Of a DNA stretch of 64,000 nt, positions 8,112 to 15,809 are shown piece after piece. Source of the stretch: Burkholderia pyrrocinia. GTDB taxonomy: Bacteria; Pseudomonadota; Gammaproteobacteria; Burkholderiales; Burkholderiaceae. Position numbers and translations under genes: made by a program. Location: the NCBI RefSeq assembly GCF_018417535.1, contig NZ_CP070978.1, forward strand, positions 1,612,001 through 1,676,000, written 5' to 3'. How positions within the stretch are numbered: the first letter of the stretch is position 1; the number at the start of each line of letters is the position of its first letter. The notes beneath the pieces are model-generated. The model was not told where the DNA came from and did not search any database. It was given only the letters and a program-made list of their open reading frames with translations.

Positions 8112-10925
8112 TCAGCGCGACACGGTGGTTTTGACGAGGCCCGGCGCAACATCCGGTTTCGCTGCTGCGGCGCGATTGGCGGTGGCATTCGCAACCGGCT
8201 GGCCGACCATGTCGAGTGCGGATCGAGAGAGCGCGGCGACATCGCCTTGCACGCCACTCGCCGCGACGCCCGATGCCGCCGCCTGGACGGAAACCGCGGA
8301 CTGCAGCGCCTGCATGACTGTTCCGGCTTCCGGTATTGCCGCCGCCATCGCCGCCCCGACGAGACTGGGCACCGCCTGACCGGCATCGCCACTCGCTGCC
8401 GAAAATGCCGGCATCCCGTTCGGGTCGCCCCACTTGCGCGCAGCATCCTGAAGATCGTGGTCTTCCTCGCGATACTCGACCGAACCGCCGCCGCGCGGCG
8501 CATTCGCCACCGTGCCCCGGCCATTGGCATCCAGCAGCCCCTCGCGCCACGACCCGTCCGGAAACGTCACGCGATACGGTGCATTCCTGACCGGCTCGCC
8601 ATTCGGATACGCATGCCAAAGCTGCATGCCGGTTTGCTCCTGTTCGGGCATCAGCGGCAGCGCCTGTCGTCGCGTCGCGGCCGGCTCGATGCTCAGCGGC
8701 CCCTTCAACTGGATCTCGCTCGCGCTGCCGATCTCCACCAGCCCGCCCGCGAGCCTGATATAGGCCCCGCCGCACATCAGCGTCAGCGCCTTCTGTGCAT
8801 TCAGCGTCACGGCGTCCGACGTGCTCGCGATCGTCACACCCTTCAGTGCCGTGAGTTCGAGCGCATCCGCTTGCGCCTGCACGTCGACCTTGCCCGCGCC
8901 CGCGTACAGCTTCATTCCCTGCGCGTTCGCATACATCGACACCGCGTTTCCGGCCGCGACCGTGTAGTTACCGCCGATCGCCGCATCCGCATTGCCGCCC
9001 GTTGTCGTAAAGAGATGTCCGCCGGCCGCCAGTTGCAGGTGCTCGCCACTGGCGATCGCGACGCCGTGCGGCGCGGATGCGAGCAGCACGGCCGCTTCTA
9101 GATCCTTGATCCGCGATTCGAGCAATGCCTGCTGCGCGTCGCACGCGGCCACCGTCGCCCGGGCCTTCTCGACCGAATCGGCCAGACTGCGCATACGTGA
9201 CCGGGCCGCGTCGAGTTGCTGGCGGGCCGCCGTCATGTCGAAGGCCTTTCCGCGTGCATTCGACTGGGCATCGGCCGTCAGGAACAGCCCCTTGCCGGCA
9301 CGCACGACACCACGCTCGTCGGTTCGGACCTCGAACCCTTCGCCGCGCGTCTCCTTCCGGTCGTCGACGAGATGCCCGAGATTGACCTGTGTCTTGCCGC
9401 CATAGTCCGTCGACAGCTTGATGCCTTCTCGTCCCTTCCGGTCCTCGAAACGAAGCTTGTTGTTCGCTCGCGTGCGGATCACATTGCGTGTATTGAAGCC
9501 GTCCCGGCTCGTCACCAGGTCGGCCGCCTGACTGTCGTGATGCGCATGCGCGATATACGGCCGGTTCGGATTCCCGCCGGCAAATGCAATGGCCACCTCG
9601 GTATCGGCCAGCAGCGGAAAGTGAAATCCGGTCTGATTGCTGCCCGCGAACGGCTTGGCGAGCCGGAGCGGCACGCATTCGCCGCCGGCCGGCCAGGTGT
9701 CGAAATCGAAATCGAATCGCACCGTGTAGCGGCCGCCGCTCGTCAGATGCGCATACGGCGATGCATCGGGCGTCGTGACACGCGCCGACAGCGTGCCCGC
9801 GATCGTCGGCCACCGTCGCTCGTCGAACTTCAGGCGGAACGGCCGGCCGCACGGAATCGCGTTGAACGTGTTGATGTACGACGCATCGCGTCCGCCTGCG
9901 TGACGCACGGAAACGATGACGATCCCGTGCGGCGCATCGGCCGGCCTCTCGTCGAGCTTCGCGACGAGCCGCGGCGCGAAATCCACCACCGAACTCCTCC
10001 CGGAATACACGACCTGCCAGGCAACCGCGGCCTCGTGACGCAGCTGCGCTTCACATCGGGCTTCGTCGCCGTCCAGATGATGCGTGCCGAACACATAACG
10101 CCGCCCCCACGTGGTCGGATCATCGCGAGCGATATTCGCTTCGGCATTGAAGCGGTCGTAGGCCTTTTCGGGGTTGTAATCGGCAACCTTGACCGACTGC
10201 GGAATGGTTTCGCTCAGCGACTCGAGCGACAGCACGGCCTCGTGGCCCGTTTCGAGACCGCTCGCCTCCCGGTACGGAATAACGACATCCGGACGATACG
10301 TATAGGCATCGATGTCATCGCCGAAATGCAGTTCGTCGCCATGCTGTCCCGCACGGAAGAAGCAGAACAGGCCCGCCTGCTCCATCAGCAGGCGGACGTA
10401 GTCCCAGTCGGACATCCGGTATTGCATGCGGAATGCGAGACGCGGATAGGCGCGCCGCAGCTTGAACGAAAACTGGTGGGAGCGGAATTCGTGCCGCCTC
10501 AGGATCGACTCGACGATCTCCGGCACAGACTGCTGCTGATAGATGCGCGACGCCTCGGTCAAACGCAGGCGCGCGACGAACGGTTCGACGACGATTCGGT
10601 ACGACACGAAATCGTGCGTCTTGCGTATCTGTCCGAATGCAGTGATACAGCCGGCGAAGGTGCGGACGGCATCCGCGCCGCCGCAGATTCCCGCCGGCTC
10701 GATCGTGAAGGTCGCGGGGCGATTGAGATAGTCGGTGCGCGCGAGCGAATCCGGGCTCGTCAGCGTCAGCTCGATTCTGTAGGGCTCGCCGAATTGCTCG
10801 TCGAGCACGAACGACATGATCGACAGGTCCTGTACCCGAGGCGCGCCCGGCATCTCCAGGAAATACGACTGACGACCGGTGATCCACTGCGCGAACGCAC
10901 CTTGCATTCCTCGTTCCTGGGCCAT
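8112..10925 (-). CDS. vgrG: type VI secretion system tip protein VgrG with C-terminal extension
   Basis: A 937-residue VgrG, the trimeric spike that tips the T6SS needle. The N-terminal gp27-like part has the usual start (ITGRQSYFLEMPGAPRVQDLSIMSF appears in shortened form near residue 17) and CFFRAGQHGDELHFGDD. It is followed by the OB-fold, with NPNRPYIAHAHHDSQ and NVIRTRANNKLRFEDRKG, then the DUF2345 beta-helix with repeated ASGEHLQLAAGG-like turns. After about residue 750 there is an Ig/transthyretin-like segment (MQLWHAYPNGEPVRNAPYRV) and an Ala-rich tail of roughly 100 residues. Such extensions often dock the cargo effector. The ribosome-binding site GAGGGA precedes the ATG. Rhs lies directly downstream, so Rhs is the likely cargo. 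No structural T6SS genes are present in the window. Confidence 0.93.
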   Translation of the reverse strand: MAQERGMQGAFAQWITGRQSYFLEMPGAPRVQDLSIMSFVLDEQFGEPYRIELTLTSPDSLARTDYLNRPATFTIEPAGICGGADAVRTFAGCITAFGQIRKTHDFVSYRIVVEPFVARLRLTEASRIYQQQSVPEIVESILRRHEFRSHQFSFKLRRAYPRLAFRMQYRMSDWDYVRLLMEQAGLFCFFRAGQHGDELHFGDDIDAYTYRPDVVIPYREASGLETGHEAVLSLESLSETIPQSVKVADYNPEKAYDRFNAEANIARDDPTTWGRRYVFGTHHLDGDEARCEAQLRHEAAVAWQVVYSGRSSVVDFAPRLVAKLDERPADAPHGIVIVSVRHAGGRDASYINTFNAIPCGRPFRLKFDERRWPTIAGTLSARVTTPDASPYAHLTSGGRYTVRFDFDFDTWPAGGECVPLRLAKPFAGSNQTGFHFPLLADTEVAIAFAGGNPNRPYIAHAHHDSQAADLVTSRDGFNTRNVIRTRANNKLRFEDRKGREGIKLSTDYGGKTQVNLGHLVDDRKETRGEGFEVRTDERGVVRAGKGLFLTADAQSNARGKAFDMTAARQQLDAARSRMRSLADSVEKARATVAACDAQQALLESRIKDLEAAVLLASAPHGVAIASGEHLQLAAGGHLFTTTGGNADAAIGGNYTVAAGNAVSMYANAQGMKLYAGAGKVDVQAQADALELTALKGVTIASTSDAVTLNAQKALTLMCGGAYIRLAGGLVEIGSASEIQLKGPLSIEPAATRRQALPLMPEQEQTGMQLWHAYPNGEPVRNAPYRVTFPDGSWREGLLDANGRGTVANAPRGGGSVEYREEDHDLQDAARKWGDPNGMPAFSAASGDAGQAVPSLVGAAMAAAIPEAGTVMQALQSAVSVQAAASGVAASGVQGDVAALSRSALDMVGQPVANATANRAAAAKPDVAPGLVKTTVSR

Positions 10926-11023
10926 GCTTTTCCCTCAGCAACCGTCTTTTTTCTCGGAACCCGAAGGGATAACGGATGGCCGCGTTCGCGTCCAGCGAAC
11001 GGCAACGGTCTGAAACAATGTTC

Positions 11024-11108
11024 GTGGTCGATCACGCCGTTTGGCATGACCGACCACCGTTTCACGCCGCCTTGCGCGCCTCCGCAATCCGCTGCGGCGC
11101 CTTCGGCC
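11024..11108 (-). repeat. right direct-repeat copy: true GST 3' end plus terminator-like hairpin
   Basis: 11024-11038 and 11043-11057 form a 15-bp inverted repeat with a 4-base loop (two G-T pairs), placed 4 bp beyond the gst stop codon; it probably terminates gst transcription. Positions 11065-11108 are the last 44 coding bases before that stop, and they recur at 1852-1895 next to a similar hairpin. The two copies bracket the vgrG-rhs island in the same orientation. Confidence 0.7.
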
Positions 11109-11679
11109 GCGCATACAGCCGTTCGAGATACGCACGCAGTTGCGGGAACGGCTCGATCAGGTTGCATTCGCTGGCCCAGTCGATCAGGTAGGCCGTTACG
11201 CAGTCGGCCACCGTCAGCGTGTCGCCGACGATGAACTTGCGCCCTTCGAGATGCTTGTCGAGGATCGCGGCCATCGTCGCGAAATCCTCGCGCGCCAGTT
11301 CGATGTCGGCCGGCGAGCGCTTCTCCGGCGGATAGAGGAACGTGTGCCGCGTGATCCGCCACAGCGGCTGTTCAAGCTCCGTCACCGCGAACATGACCCA
11401 CCGATAGGCCTGGGCGCGCTGCGCCGGATCGACCGGCAACAGCGCCTTCTCCGGGTACTTGTCCGCGAGATACAGCACGATCGCGGCCGACTCGGGAATC
11501 ACGCGGTCGCCGTCCACCAGCACGGGCACCTTGCCGGCCGGATTGATGCGCAGGAATTCGGGCCGCTTGTGCTCGCCCGCGAGCAGGTTGACCGACACGA
11601 ACTCGAAATCCGCATCGAGTTCCTTCAGCCCCCACAGCGCGCGTTGCGAGCGGGTGCCGGCAAATCCGTAAAGCTTCAT
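11062..11679 (-). CDS. glutathione S-transferase family protein
   Basis: A 205-residue cytosolic GST. The N-terminal thioredoxin-like domain begins MKLYGFAGTRSQRALWGLKE. It contains NPAGKVPVLVDGDRVIPESAAI, the family's cis-proline and glutathione-binding PES motif, at about residues 52-68. A helical C-terminal domain follows, with VGDTLTVADCVTAYLIDWA, the N-capping box of GSTs. The start is set at the ATG at 11679, where GGAGAT lies at good spacing; an upstream in-frame start would add 21 residues unlike any GST. It likely conjugates or reduces small electrophiles. Its 3' end is the sequence duplicated at the far side of the T6SS island. Confidence 0.92.
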   Translation of the reverse strand: MKLYGFAGTRSQRALWGLKELDADFEFVSVNLLAGEHKRPEFLRINPAGKVPVLVDGDRVIPESAAIVLYLADKYPEKALLPVDPAQRAQAYRWVMFAVTELEQPLWRITRHTFLYPPEKRSPADIELAREDFATMAAILDKHLEGRKFIVGDTLTVADCVTAYLIDWASECNLIEPFPQLRAYLERLYARPKAPQRIAEARKAA

Positions 11680-11767
11680 CGCCAATCTCCATCCAGAATG
11701 TCGGGGAAATGTCCGCATGGCGGCCACGGCGCATCGACGCATCGCAACGCGCGGCGGCCGCCATCGT

Positions 11768-12136
11768 TCACGCGCCGGGAATCGCCAGCACCGGCATCAC
11801 GTCGATCGTCTCGCCCGGGAAAATCGTGAAATGCGGATGGCCTTCGAACAGCGCGGCCGCCGCATCGTGCGAGGCCGCCCGCACGACGGTAAAACCGCTC
11901 AGCGCGTTGGCCGTGTCCTTCACGCCGCCTGCGTCGACGGTCTTGGTCTTGCCGAGCGGCCCGCCCATCTCGACGATCGCGTCGCGATGGCGGTCGACCC
12001 ACGCCTTCCACGCCGCGATGCCTTCCTGCTCTTTCGCGCGCCGTTCCTGGTCCGAAAGCGCCAACCACGCCTTCATCGCCGGGCTGTCCTTGCTGCCGAG
12101 GAATACGGCGAGATACAACTGCTGTTGAGCACTCAT
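11768..12136 (-). CDS. YCII-related domain protein
   Basis: A 122-residue protein of the YCII/DGPF type. These are small dimeric ferredoxin-like folds often found with sigma factors or regulators. Recognisable pieces are YLAVFLGSKDSPAM, WKAWVDRHRDAIVEMGGPLG, VDAGGV, GFTVVRAASHDAAAALFEGHPHF near 80-100, and a C-terminal IDVMPVLAI. The start is at 12136 behind GGAGGAG. It is divergent from a MarR regulator, and its own promoter spacer carries a perfect palindrome, so regulation by that MarR protein is likely. The biochemical role of such proteins is poorly defined. Confidence 0.82.
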   Translation of the reverse strand: MSAQQQLYLAVFLGSKDSPAMKAWLALSDQERRAKEQEGIAAWKAWVDRHRDAIVEMGGPLGKTKTVDAGGVKDTANALSGFTVVRAASHDAAAALFEGHPHFTIFPGETIDVMPVLAIPGA

Positions 12137-12187
12137 GCTTTCTCCTCCGGTGACGGGCGCGGCGGGCTGCCGCGCCTCGACCTTGAC

Positions 12188-12216
12188 AAGATAGGTTGAT
12201 ATCAACACAATTGCAA
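12188..12216 (-). promoter_or_regulatory. promoter of the YCII gene with a palindromic operator in the spacer
   Basis: On the minus strand, TTGCAA (12211-12216) and TATCTT (12188-12193) are separated by exactly 17 bp, a good sigma-70 arrangement. The spacer holds the perfect 12-bp palindrome GTTGATATCAAC (12195-12206). It lies between a MarR gene and its divergent target, so it is the obvious MarR operator. A plus-strand TTGACA at 12183-12188 faces the marR start only 30 bp away, so marR may share the site and have almost no leader. Confidence 0.55.
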
Positions 12217-12217
12217 C

Positions 12218-12685
12218 ATGGCACGAAAAGAAAAGCTCCCTTTCGAAACGACGCTGATGGTGCGCGATTGCTGCCTGTGCCTGCACATGCAGCGCGCGGC
12301 GCGCAATCTTGCGCGCATCTTCGACGATGTGCTGCGCCCGCTGGATCTCACCAACGGCCAGTTTTCGCTGCTGATGTCGCTGAACCGACCGCAACCGGCA
12401 CCGATGAAATCGGTCGCGTCGCTGCTCGCAATGGACCGCACCACGCTGACGGCCGCGCTCAAGCCGCTCGAGCGGCGCGGGCTCGTCACGATCGTGCAGG
12501 ATCCGGACGACGGGCGCAGCCGCCTGCTCGAACTGACGCCGGCCGGCCACGACCTGCTGGCCGAAGCGTTTCCGCTGTGGCAGCAGACGCATGCCGACAT
12601 CGAGCGGCCATTCGCGCCGGGAGAAGTCGATCGGTTGCGCGGCCAGTTGCGCGCGCTGTCGGAGGAGCCGGCTGCACGCGGCTGA
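12218..12685 (+). CDS. MarR family transcriptional regulator
   Basis: A 155-residue winged-helix dimeric repressor. Dimerisation helices are at both ends, and the recognition region MKSVASLLAMDRTTLTAALK (about 64-83) is followed by the wing LVTIVQDPDDGRSRLLELTP, which includes the DxRSR motif. The ATG is chosen because nothing upstream is in frame. No strong ribosome-binding site precedes it, consistent with a short or absent leader. It is divergently arranged with the YCII-domain gene across 81 bp containing a perfect palindrome, so autoregulation and control of that gene are likely. Two cysteines in RDCCLCLH near residue 18-24 could sense redox state; that is speculation. Confidence 0.9.
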   Translation: MARKEKLPFETTLMVRDCCLCLHMQRAARNLARIFDDVLRPLDLTNGQFSLLMSLNRPQPAPMKSVASLLAMDRTTLTAALKPLERRGLVTIVQDPDDGRSRLLELTPAGHDLLAEAFPLWQQTHADIERPFAPGEVDRLRGQLRALSEEPAARG

Positions 12686-12716
12686 ACCGGCACGCGGATC
12701 GCGGCAGTGGGCGGAC

Positions 12717-13310
12717 TTACTTCCTGCCCTTCTTCGGTAGCAGCAGTTGCGCGAATTCCTGCAGGAAGTGCACGGGACCGTGCTCGTGCAGCGCACGCCC
12801 GCTGCTCAGCGCGCCGTCGATGACCGTCGCAAGCCGCAGCGCGAAGGCTTCAGGTTCGTCGACTCGCATCGCACTCGCCAGCTCCGTCAGCCGGCGCCGC
12901 AGTTCCTGCTTGTGCGCGACGGCGACCTTGCGGGCCGGATGATTGTCGTCCGCATATTCGGCGGCGATGTTGATCTGCGGGCAGCCGCGATAACCGGGGC
13001 GCGCAATGCGCTCGCCGATCCATTGAAGCTGCGCGTCCAGTTCCTCGCGCGGCGTGCGCCGGTATTGCGCGGCCACCGTATCCCAATGCGCCCAGAAATC
13101 GGCGTCCTCGCGCAACAGGAACGCCTCGATCAGGTCGTCCTTCGTCGCGAAATGACGATAGAGGCTCGTCTTCGCGACGCCCGCCTGCGCGACGATCAGG
13201 TCCACGCCAACCGCGCGCGTGCCTTCCCGGTAGAACAGCGTGCTGGCCGTTTGCAGAATGCGTTCGCGCGTATCGGGCGCGCTTCCTTGTGTATCCGATC
13301 CCTTTTTCAT
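12717..13310 (-). CDS. TetR family transcriptional regulator
   Basis: A 197-residue one-domain repressor. The N-terminal helix-turn-helix reads RERILQTASTLFYREGTRAV then GVDLIVAQAGVAKTSLYRHF (about 15-55). The C-terminal ligand/dimer part has LDAQLQWIGERI and GCPQINIAAEYADDNHPAR, a pattern common in TetR proteins controlling small oxidoreductase genes. It is divergent from a dehydrogenase-like gene, with 118 bp between the starts. That gap has a strong promoter overlapped by two layered inverted repeats. It probably represses the downstream three-gene set and itself. The ligand is unknown. Confidence 0.9.
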   Translation of the reverse strand: MKKGSDTQGSAPDTRERILQTASTLFYREGTRAVGVDLIVAQAGVAKTSLYRHFATKDDLIEAFLLREDADFWAHWDTVAAQYRRTPREELDAQLQWIGERIARPGYRGCPQINIAAEYADDNHPARKVAVAHKQELRRRLTELASAMRVDEPEAFALRLATVIDGALSSGRALHEHGPVHFLQEFAQLLLPKKGRK

Positions 13311-13372
13311 CCAAGCTCGGCCGCTCAGGGCCGCCCGTACCGCAACAGTGGACCGATCATAGCACCGCAGGG

Positions 13373-13418
13373 TTGACGACGCTACAGGTCTGTACTATAA
13401 AACAGACCGTTCTGTAGC
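13373..13418 (+). promoter_or_regulatory. promoter with overlapping TetR-type operator
   Basis: TTGACG (13373-13378) and TATAAA (13396-13401) are separated by 17 bp and drive the oxidoreductase gene starting at 13429. Overlaid on them is an inner inverted repeat, GGTCTGT (13387-13393) with ACAGACC (13402-13408), and an outer one, GCTACAG (13381-13387) with CTGTAGC (13412-13418). Also ACAGA (13402-13406) pairs with TCTGT (13411-13415). A bound TetR dimer would block the -10 element. Confidence 0.65.
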
Positions 13419-13428
13419 GAATCCAATC

Positions 13429-14487
13429 ATGGACGATCGAAAGACGGTTGCTGTCTATGGCGCCACGGGTCACACCGGGCGGTTTGTCGTCGCCGAACTG
13501 GCCCGGCGCGGCGTTGGCGCGATCCGAATCGGCCGCGATGCCGCACGGCTCGCGGAAGGCGGCACAAGCGACGCTGCGCCTTCGCGCGTCGCGGCAATCG
13601 ACGCTCCGGCCGCGCTCGACGCCGCGTTGCGCGGCGCGGATGCCGTGATCAACTGCGCGGGCCCGTACCTCGATACCGCGCTGCCGCTGGCCGATGCGGC
13701 GCTGCGGGCCGGCATCCCCTATCTCGACCTGACGGCCGAACAGCCGTCGGTGCTGGCGCTGGCCGAACAGGTCGATGCCCGTGCGCGCGCCGCGGGCGTG
13801 ACCGTCGTTCCCGCCGCGGCGTTCTACGGCGGCCTGGCCGACTTGCTCGTCACGGCCGCGGTCGACCCGCGCATGCCGATCGACCGTGTCGATATCGCGA
13901 CCGGCCTCGATAGCTGGCACCCGACGCGCGGCACGCGCGTGACGGGCGAACGCAACCGCGCGGTGCGGCTCGTCCAGAAGGACGGCAAGCCGACGCCGGT
14001 GCCGTCGACGGCGCGCGAACGCGTGTGGCCGTTCCCGGCGCCGATCGGCAGCGTCGGCGTGACGCTGCTGCCGTTTTCGGAAGTGATGACACTGTCGCGC
14101 CATCTGCGCATCGATACGATCGAATCGTGGCTCGCGACGCTCGCGCTGCGCGACGTGCGCGATGCCGCCACGCCGCCGCCCGAGCCGACCGACGCGCTGG
14201 GCCGCTCGGCGCAGCAGTTCGCGATGGACGCGATCGTCGTGCAGGGCGGCACGACGCACCGCGTCACGGCGTCGGGGCGCGACATCTACGCGGTCAGCGC
14301 GCCGATCATCGTCGAGGCGACCACGCGCCTGATGGCCGGCAAGGCCGTCGTTTCAGGCGGCGTGCGCAGCCTCGGCGAATTGTTCGATGCGCGCGATTTC
14401 CTTGCGGCGCTCGATACGGTGGCAGTATCGTTCGGCACGACAACCGATCCGGTTTTCACAAGGAGGAACGAGAATGAGCAGCAATGA
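13429..14487 (+). CDS. saccharopine dehydrogenase-like NAD(P)-binding protein
   Basis: A 352-residue Rossmann protein. The start, KTVAVYGATGHTGRFVVAEL (4-23), is a GxxGxxG-type dinucleotide fold. ALRGADAVINCAGPY and GIPYLDLTAEQP follow; these are typical of the saccharopine dehydrogenase/trans-acting enoyl reductase group that acts on small substrates or lipids. It is controlled by the divergent TetR gene through the operator at 13381-13418. The 3' end overlaps the next gene by 14 bp, and the AGGAGG for that gene lies inside this coding region, so the two are translationally coupled. The physiological reaction is not known. Confidence 0.8.
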   Translation: MDDRKTVAVYGATGHTGRFVVAELARRGVGAIRIGRDAARLAEGGTSDAAPSRVAAIDAPAALDAALRGADAVINCAGPYLDTALPLADAALRAGIPYLDLTAEQPSVLALAEQVDARARAAGVTVVPAAAFYGGLADLLVTAAVDPRMPIDRVDIATGLDSWHPTRGTRVTGERNRAVRLVQKDGKPTPVPSTARERVWPFPAPIGSVGVTLLPFSEVMTLSRHLRIDTIESWLATLALRDVRDAATPPPEPTDALGRSAQQFAMDAIVVQGGTTHRVTASGRDIYAVSAPIIVEATTRLMAGKAVVSGGVRSLGELFDARDFLAALDTVAVSFGTTTDPVFTRRNENEQQ

Positions 14488-15235
14488 AAAAGGCGCGTAT
14501 TTCCGGTCGCTTCACCGCGCGGGCCAGCCGCTGGCGCTGTTCAACGTGTGGGACGCCGGCAGCGCGCGCACGGTGGCCGAGGCCGGCGCGGTGGCGCTGG
14601 CGACCGGGAGCTGGTCGGTGGCAGCGGCGAACGGGTTCGTCGACGGCGAGCAGATGCCGCGCGCGCTCGTGATGGAAGTGCTTGCGCGGATCGCGCGTGC
14701 GACGGACCTGCCGGTCACCGTCGATCTCGAAAGCGGGTACGGCGAACGGCCCGAGGATGTCGCCGAGACGATCGCGCTCAGCATCGAGGCCGGTGCGATC
14801 GGCTGCAACCTGGAAGACAGCTTTCCGGCGACGGGAGAATTGCGTGACGTCGAAGCGGCGGCAACGCGTCTCGCGGCGGCACGGCAGGAGGCCGATCGCG
14901 CGGGCGCCGACTACTTCATCAATGCGCGTACCGACGTGTTCTTCAAGGCGCCTGCCGACACGCACGACGAACGCCTGCTCGACGCCACGCTGGCACGCGC
15001 ACGCGCTTATGCGGCGGCCGGCGCCGACGGCCTCTTCGTGCCGGGCCTTCGGTCGCCTGCGCTCATTCGCGCACTGACGGCCGCGTCGCCGCTGCCCGTG
15101 AACGTGATGCGCGTCGCGGAAACGCCGACGCTCGCCGAACTCGCGGAATACGGCGTGGCCCGCATCAGCCACGGGCCGTATCCGTATCTGCAGGCGATGA
15201 AGACGCTTGCGGCGATGGTCAAGCAAAGCGGCTAG
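14474..15235 (+). CDS. isocitrate lyase / phosphoenolpyruvate mutase family protein
   Basis: A 253-residue TIM barrel of the PEP mutase/isocitrate lyase superfamily, which makes or breaks C-C or C-P bonds next to a carboxylate. Evidence: LALFNVWDAGSARTVAEAG (about 17-35), ATGSWSVAAANG, TVDLESGYGERPEDVAET and CNLEDSF (the Mg-binding acidic positions), YFINARTDVFF and GADGLFVPGL. The classic isocitrate lyase KKCGH loop is absent, so it is not isocitrate lyase itself. An oxaloacetate-decarboxylase-like or carboxyphosphonoenolpyruvate-mutase-like role is possible. The start at 14474 has AGGAGG at 14461 and overlaps the upstream gene. Confidence 0.82.
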   Translation: MSSNEKGAYFRSLHRAGQPLALFNVWDAGSARTVAEAGAVALATGSWSVAAANGFVDGEQMPRALVMEVLARIARATDLPVTVDLESGYGERPEDVAETIALSIEAGAIGCNLEDSFPATGELRDVEAAATRLAAARQEADRAGADYFINARTDVFFKAPADTHDERLLDATLARARAYAAAGADGLFVPGLRSPALIRALTAASPLPVNVMRVAETPTLAELAEYGVARISHGPYPYLQAMKTLAAMVKQSG

Positions 15236-15244
15236 CAGATTCGC

Positions 15245-15316
15245 GGGACGGTCGGGCGTCGCGGCGCGCGTCAAACGATTACATCCCATGTAATTGGCGC
15301 GCGACCCGACCGTCCC
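15245..15316. promoter_or_regulatory. nested inverted repeat: 17-bp outer arms around an ATTACAT/ATGTAAT dyad
   Basis: GGGACGGTCGGG-c-GTCGCG (15245-15263) pairs with CGCGACCCGACCGTCCC (15300-15316) with a single bulged base. Centred inside is the perfect dyad ATTACAT-N3-ATGTAAT (15278-15294). The outer repeat may act as a terminator for the upstream gene. The AT-rich inner dyad looks like a regulator binding site ahead of the gene at 15372. There is no U-tract after the outer arm. Confidence 0.5.
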
Positions 15317-15371
15317 TACGCTTCCGGTGTCGCGCCGCCATTCCGGCGGCGCTCGTCGCCCGGGAGACATC

Positions 15372-15770
15372 ATGTCCGCCTATTCGCTTCATACGATCGA
15401 TTCGGCGCCAGCCGAATCGAAGCCCGTACTCCGGCAGCTTCAGCAGACCTTCGGCCTGATCCCCAACATCGCGGCAGCGATGGCCGCGTCGCCGGTACTG
15501 ATCAACGGCTTCATCGGCCTGTTCGAGCGCGTGCACGCGAGCAGCCTCACGGAGCCGCAGATCCAGACGCTGCTGCTCACCAACGCGGTCACGAACGCGA
15601 GCGAATGGCCGGTCGCGTTCCATACCGCGCTCGCGCTGAAACAGGGAGTACTCCGCGCGGACGTCGACGCGATCCGTCGCGGCGGCCTGCCCGGCGATGC
15701 GAAACTGGCCGCGCTGTCGCACATCGCGCGCCACCGGCAGTTGCTCGACGCGCACGCGCCGGTGCGCTGA
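15372..15770 (+). CDS. carboxymuconolactone decarboxylase-like (AhpD fold) protein, cysteine-less and short
   Basis: A 132-residue AhpD/CMD-type helical protein (LRQLQQTFGLIPNIAAAMAA, FERVHASSLTEPQIQTLLLT, AFHTALALKQGV). In the usual redox motif CxxCxxxH, the stretch here reads SEWPVAFH: both cysteines are gone (Ser and Pro) and only the histidine is kept. A thiol-peroxidase role is therefore unlikely. It also ends soon after LAALSHIARHR, whereas relatives continue for another 40-50 residues, so the C-terminus may be truncated. The start at 15372 follows GGGAGAC. The nested inverted repeat upstream suggests its own control. It may still be expressed; its function is unclear. Confidence 0.72.
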   Translation: MSAYSLHTIDSAPAESKPVLRQLQQTFGLIPNIAAAMAASPVLINGFIGLFERVHASSLTEPQIQTLLLTNAVTNASEWPVAFHTALALKQGVLRADVDAIRRGGLPGDAKLAALSHIARHRQLLDAHAPVR

Positions 15771-15809
15771 GCGGCGGGCTGCTCGCGACGCGCGCCATGC
15801 CCTCGAAAA

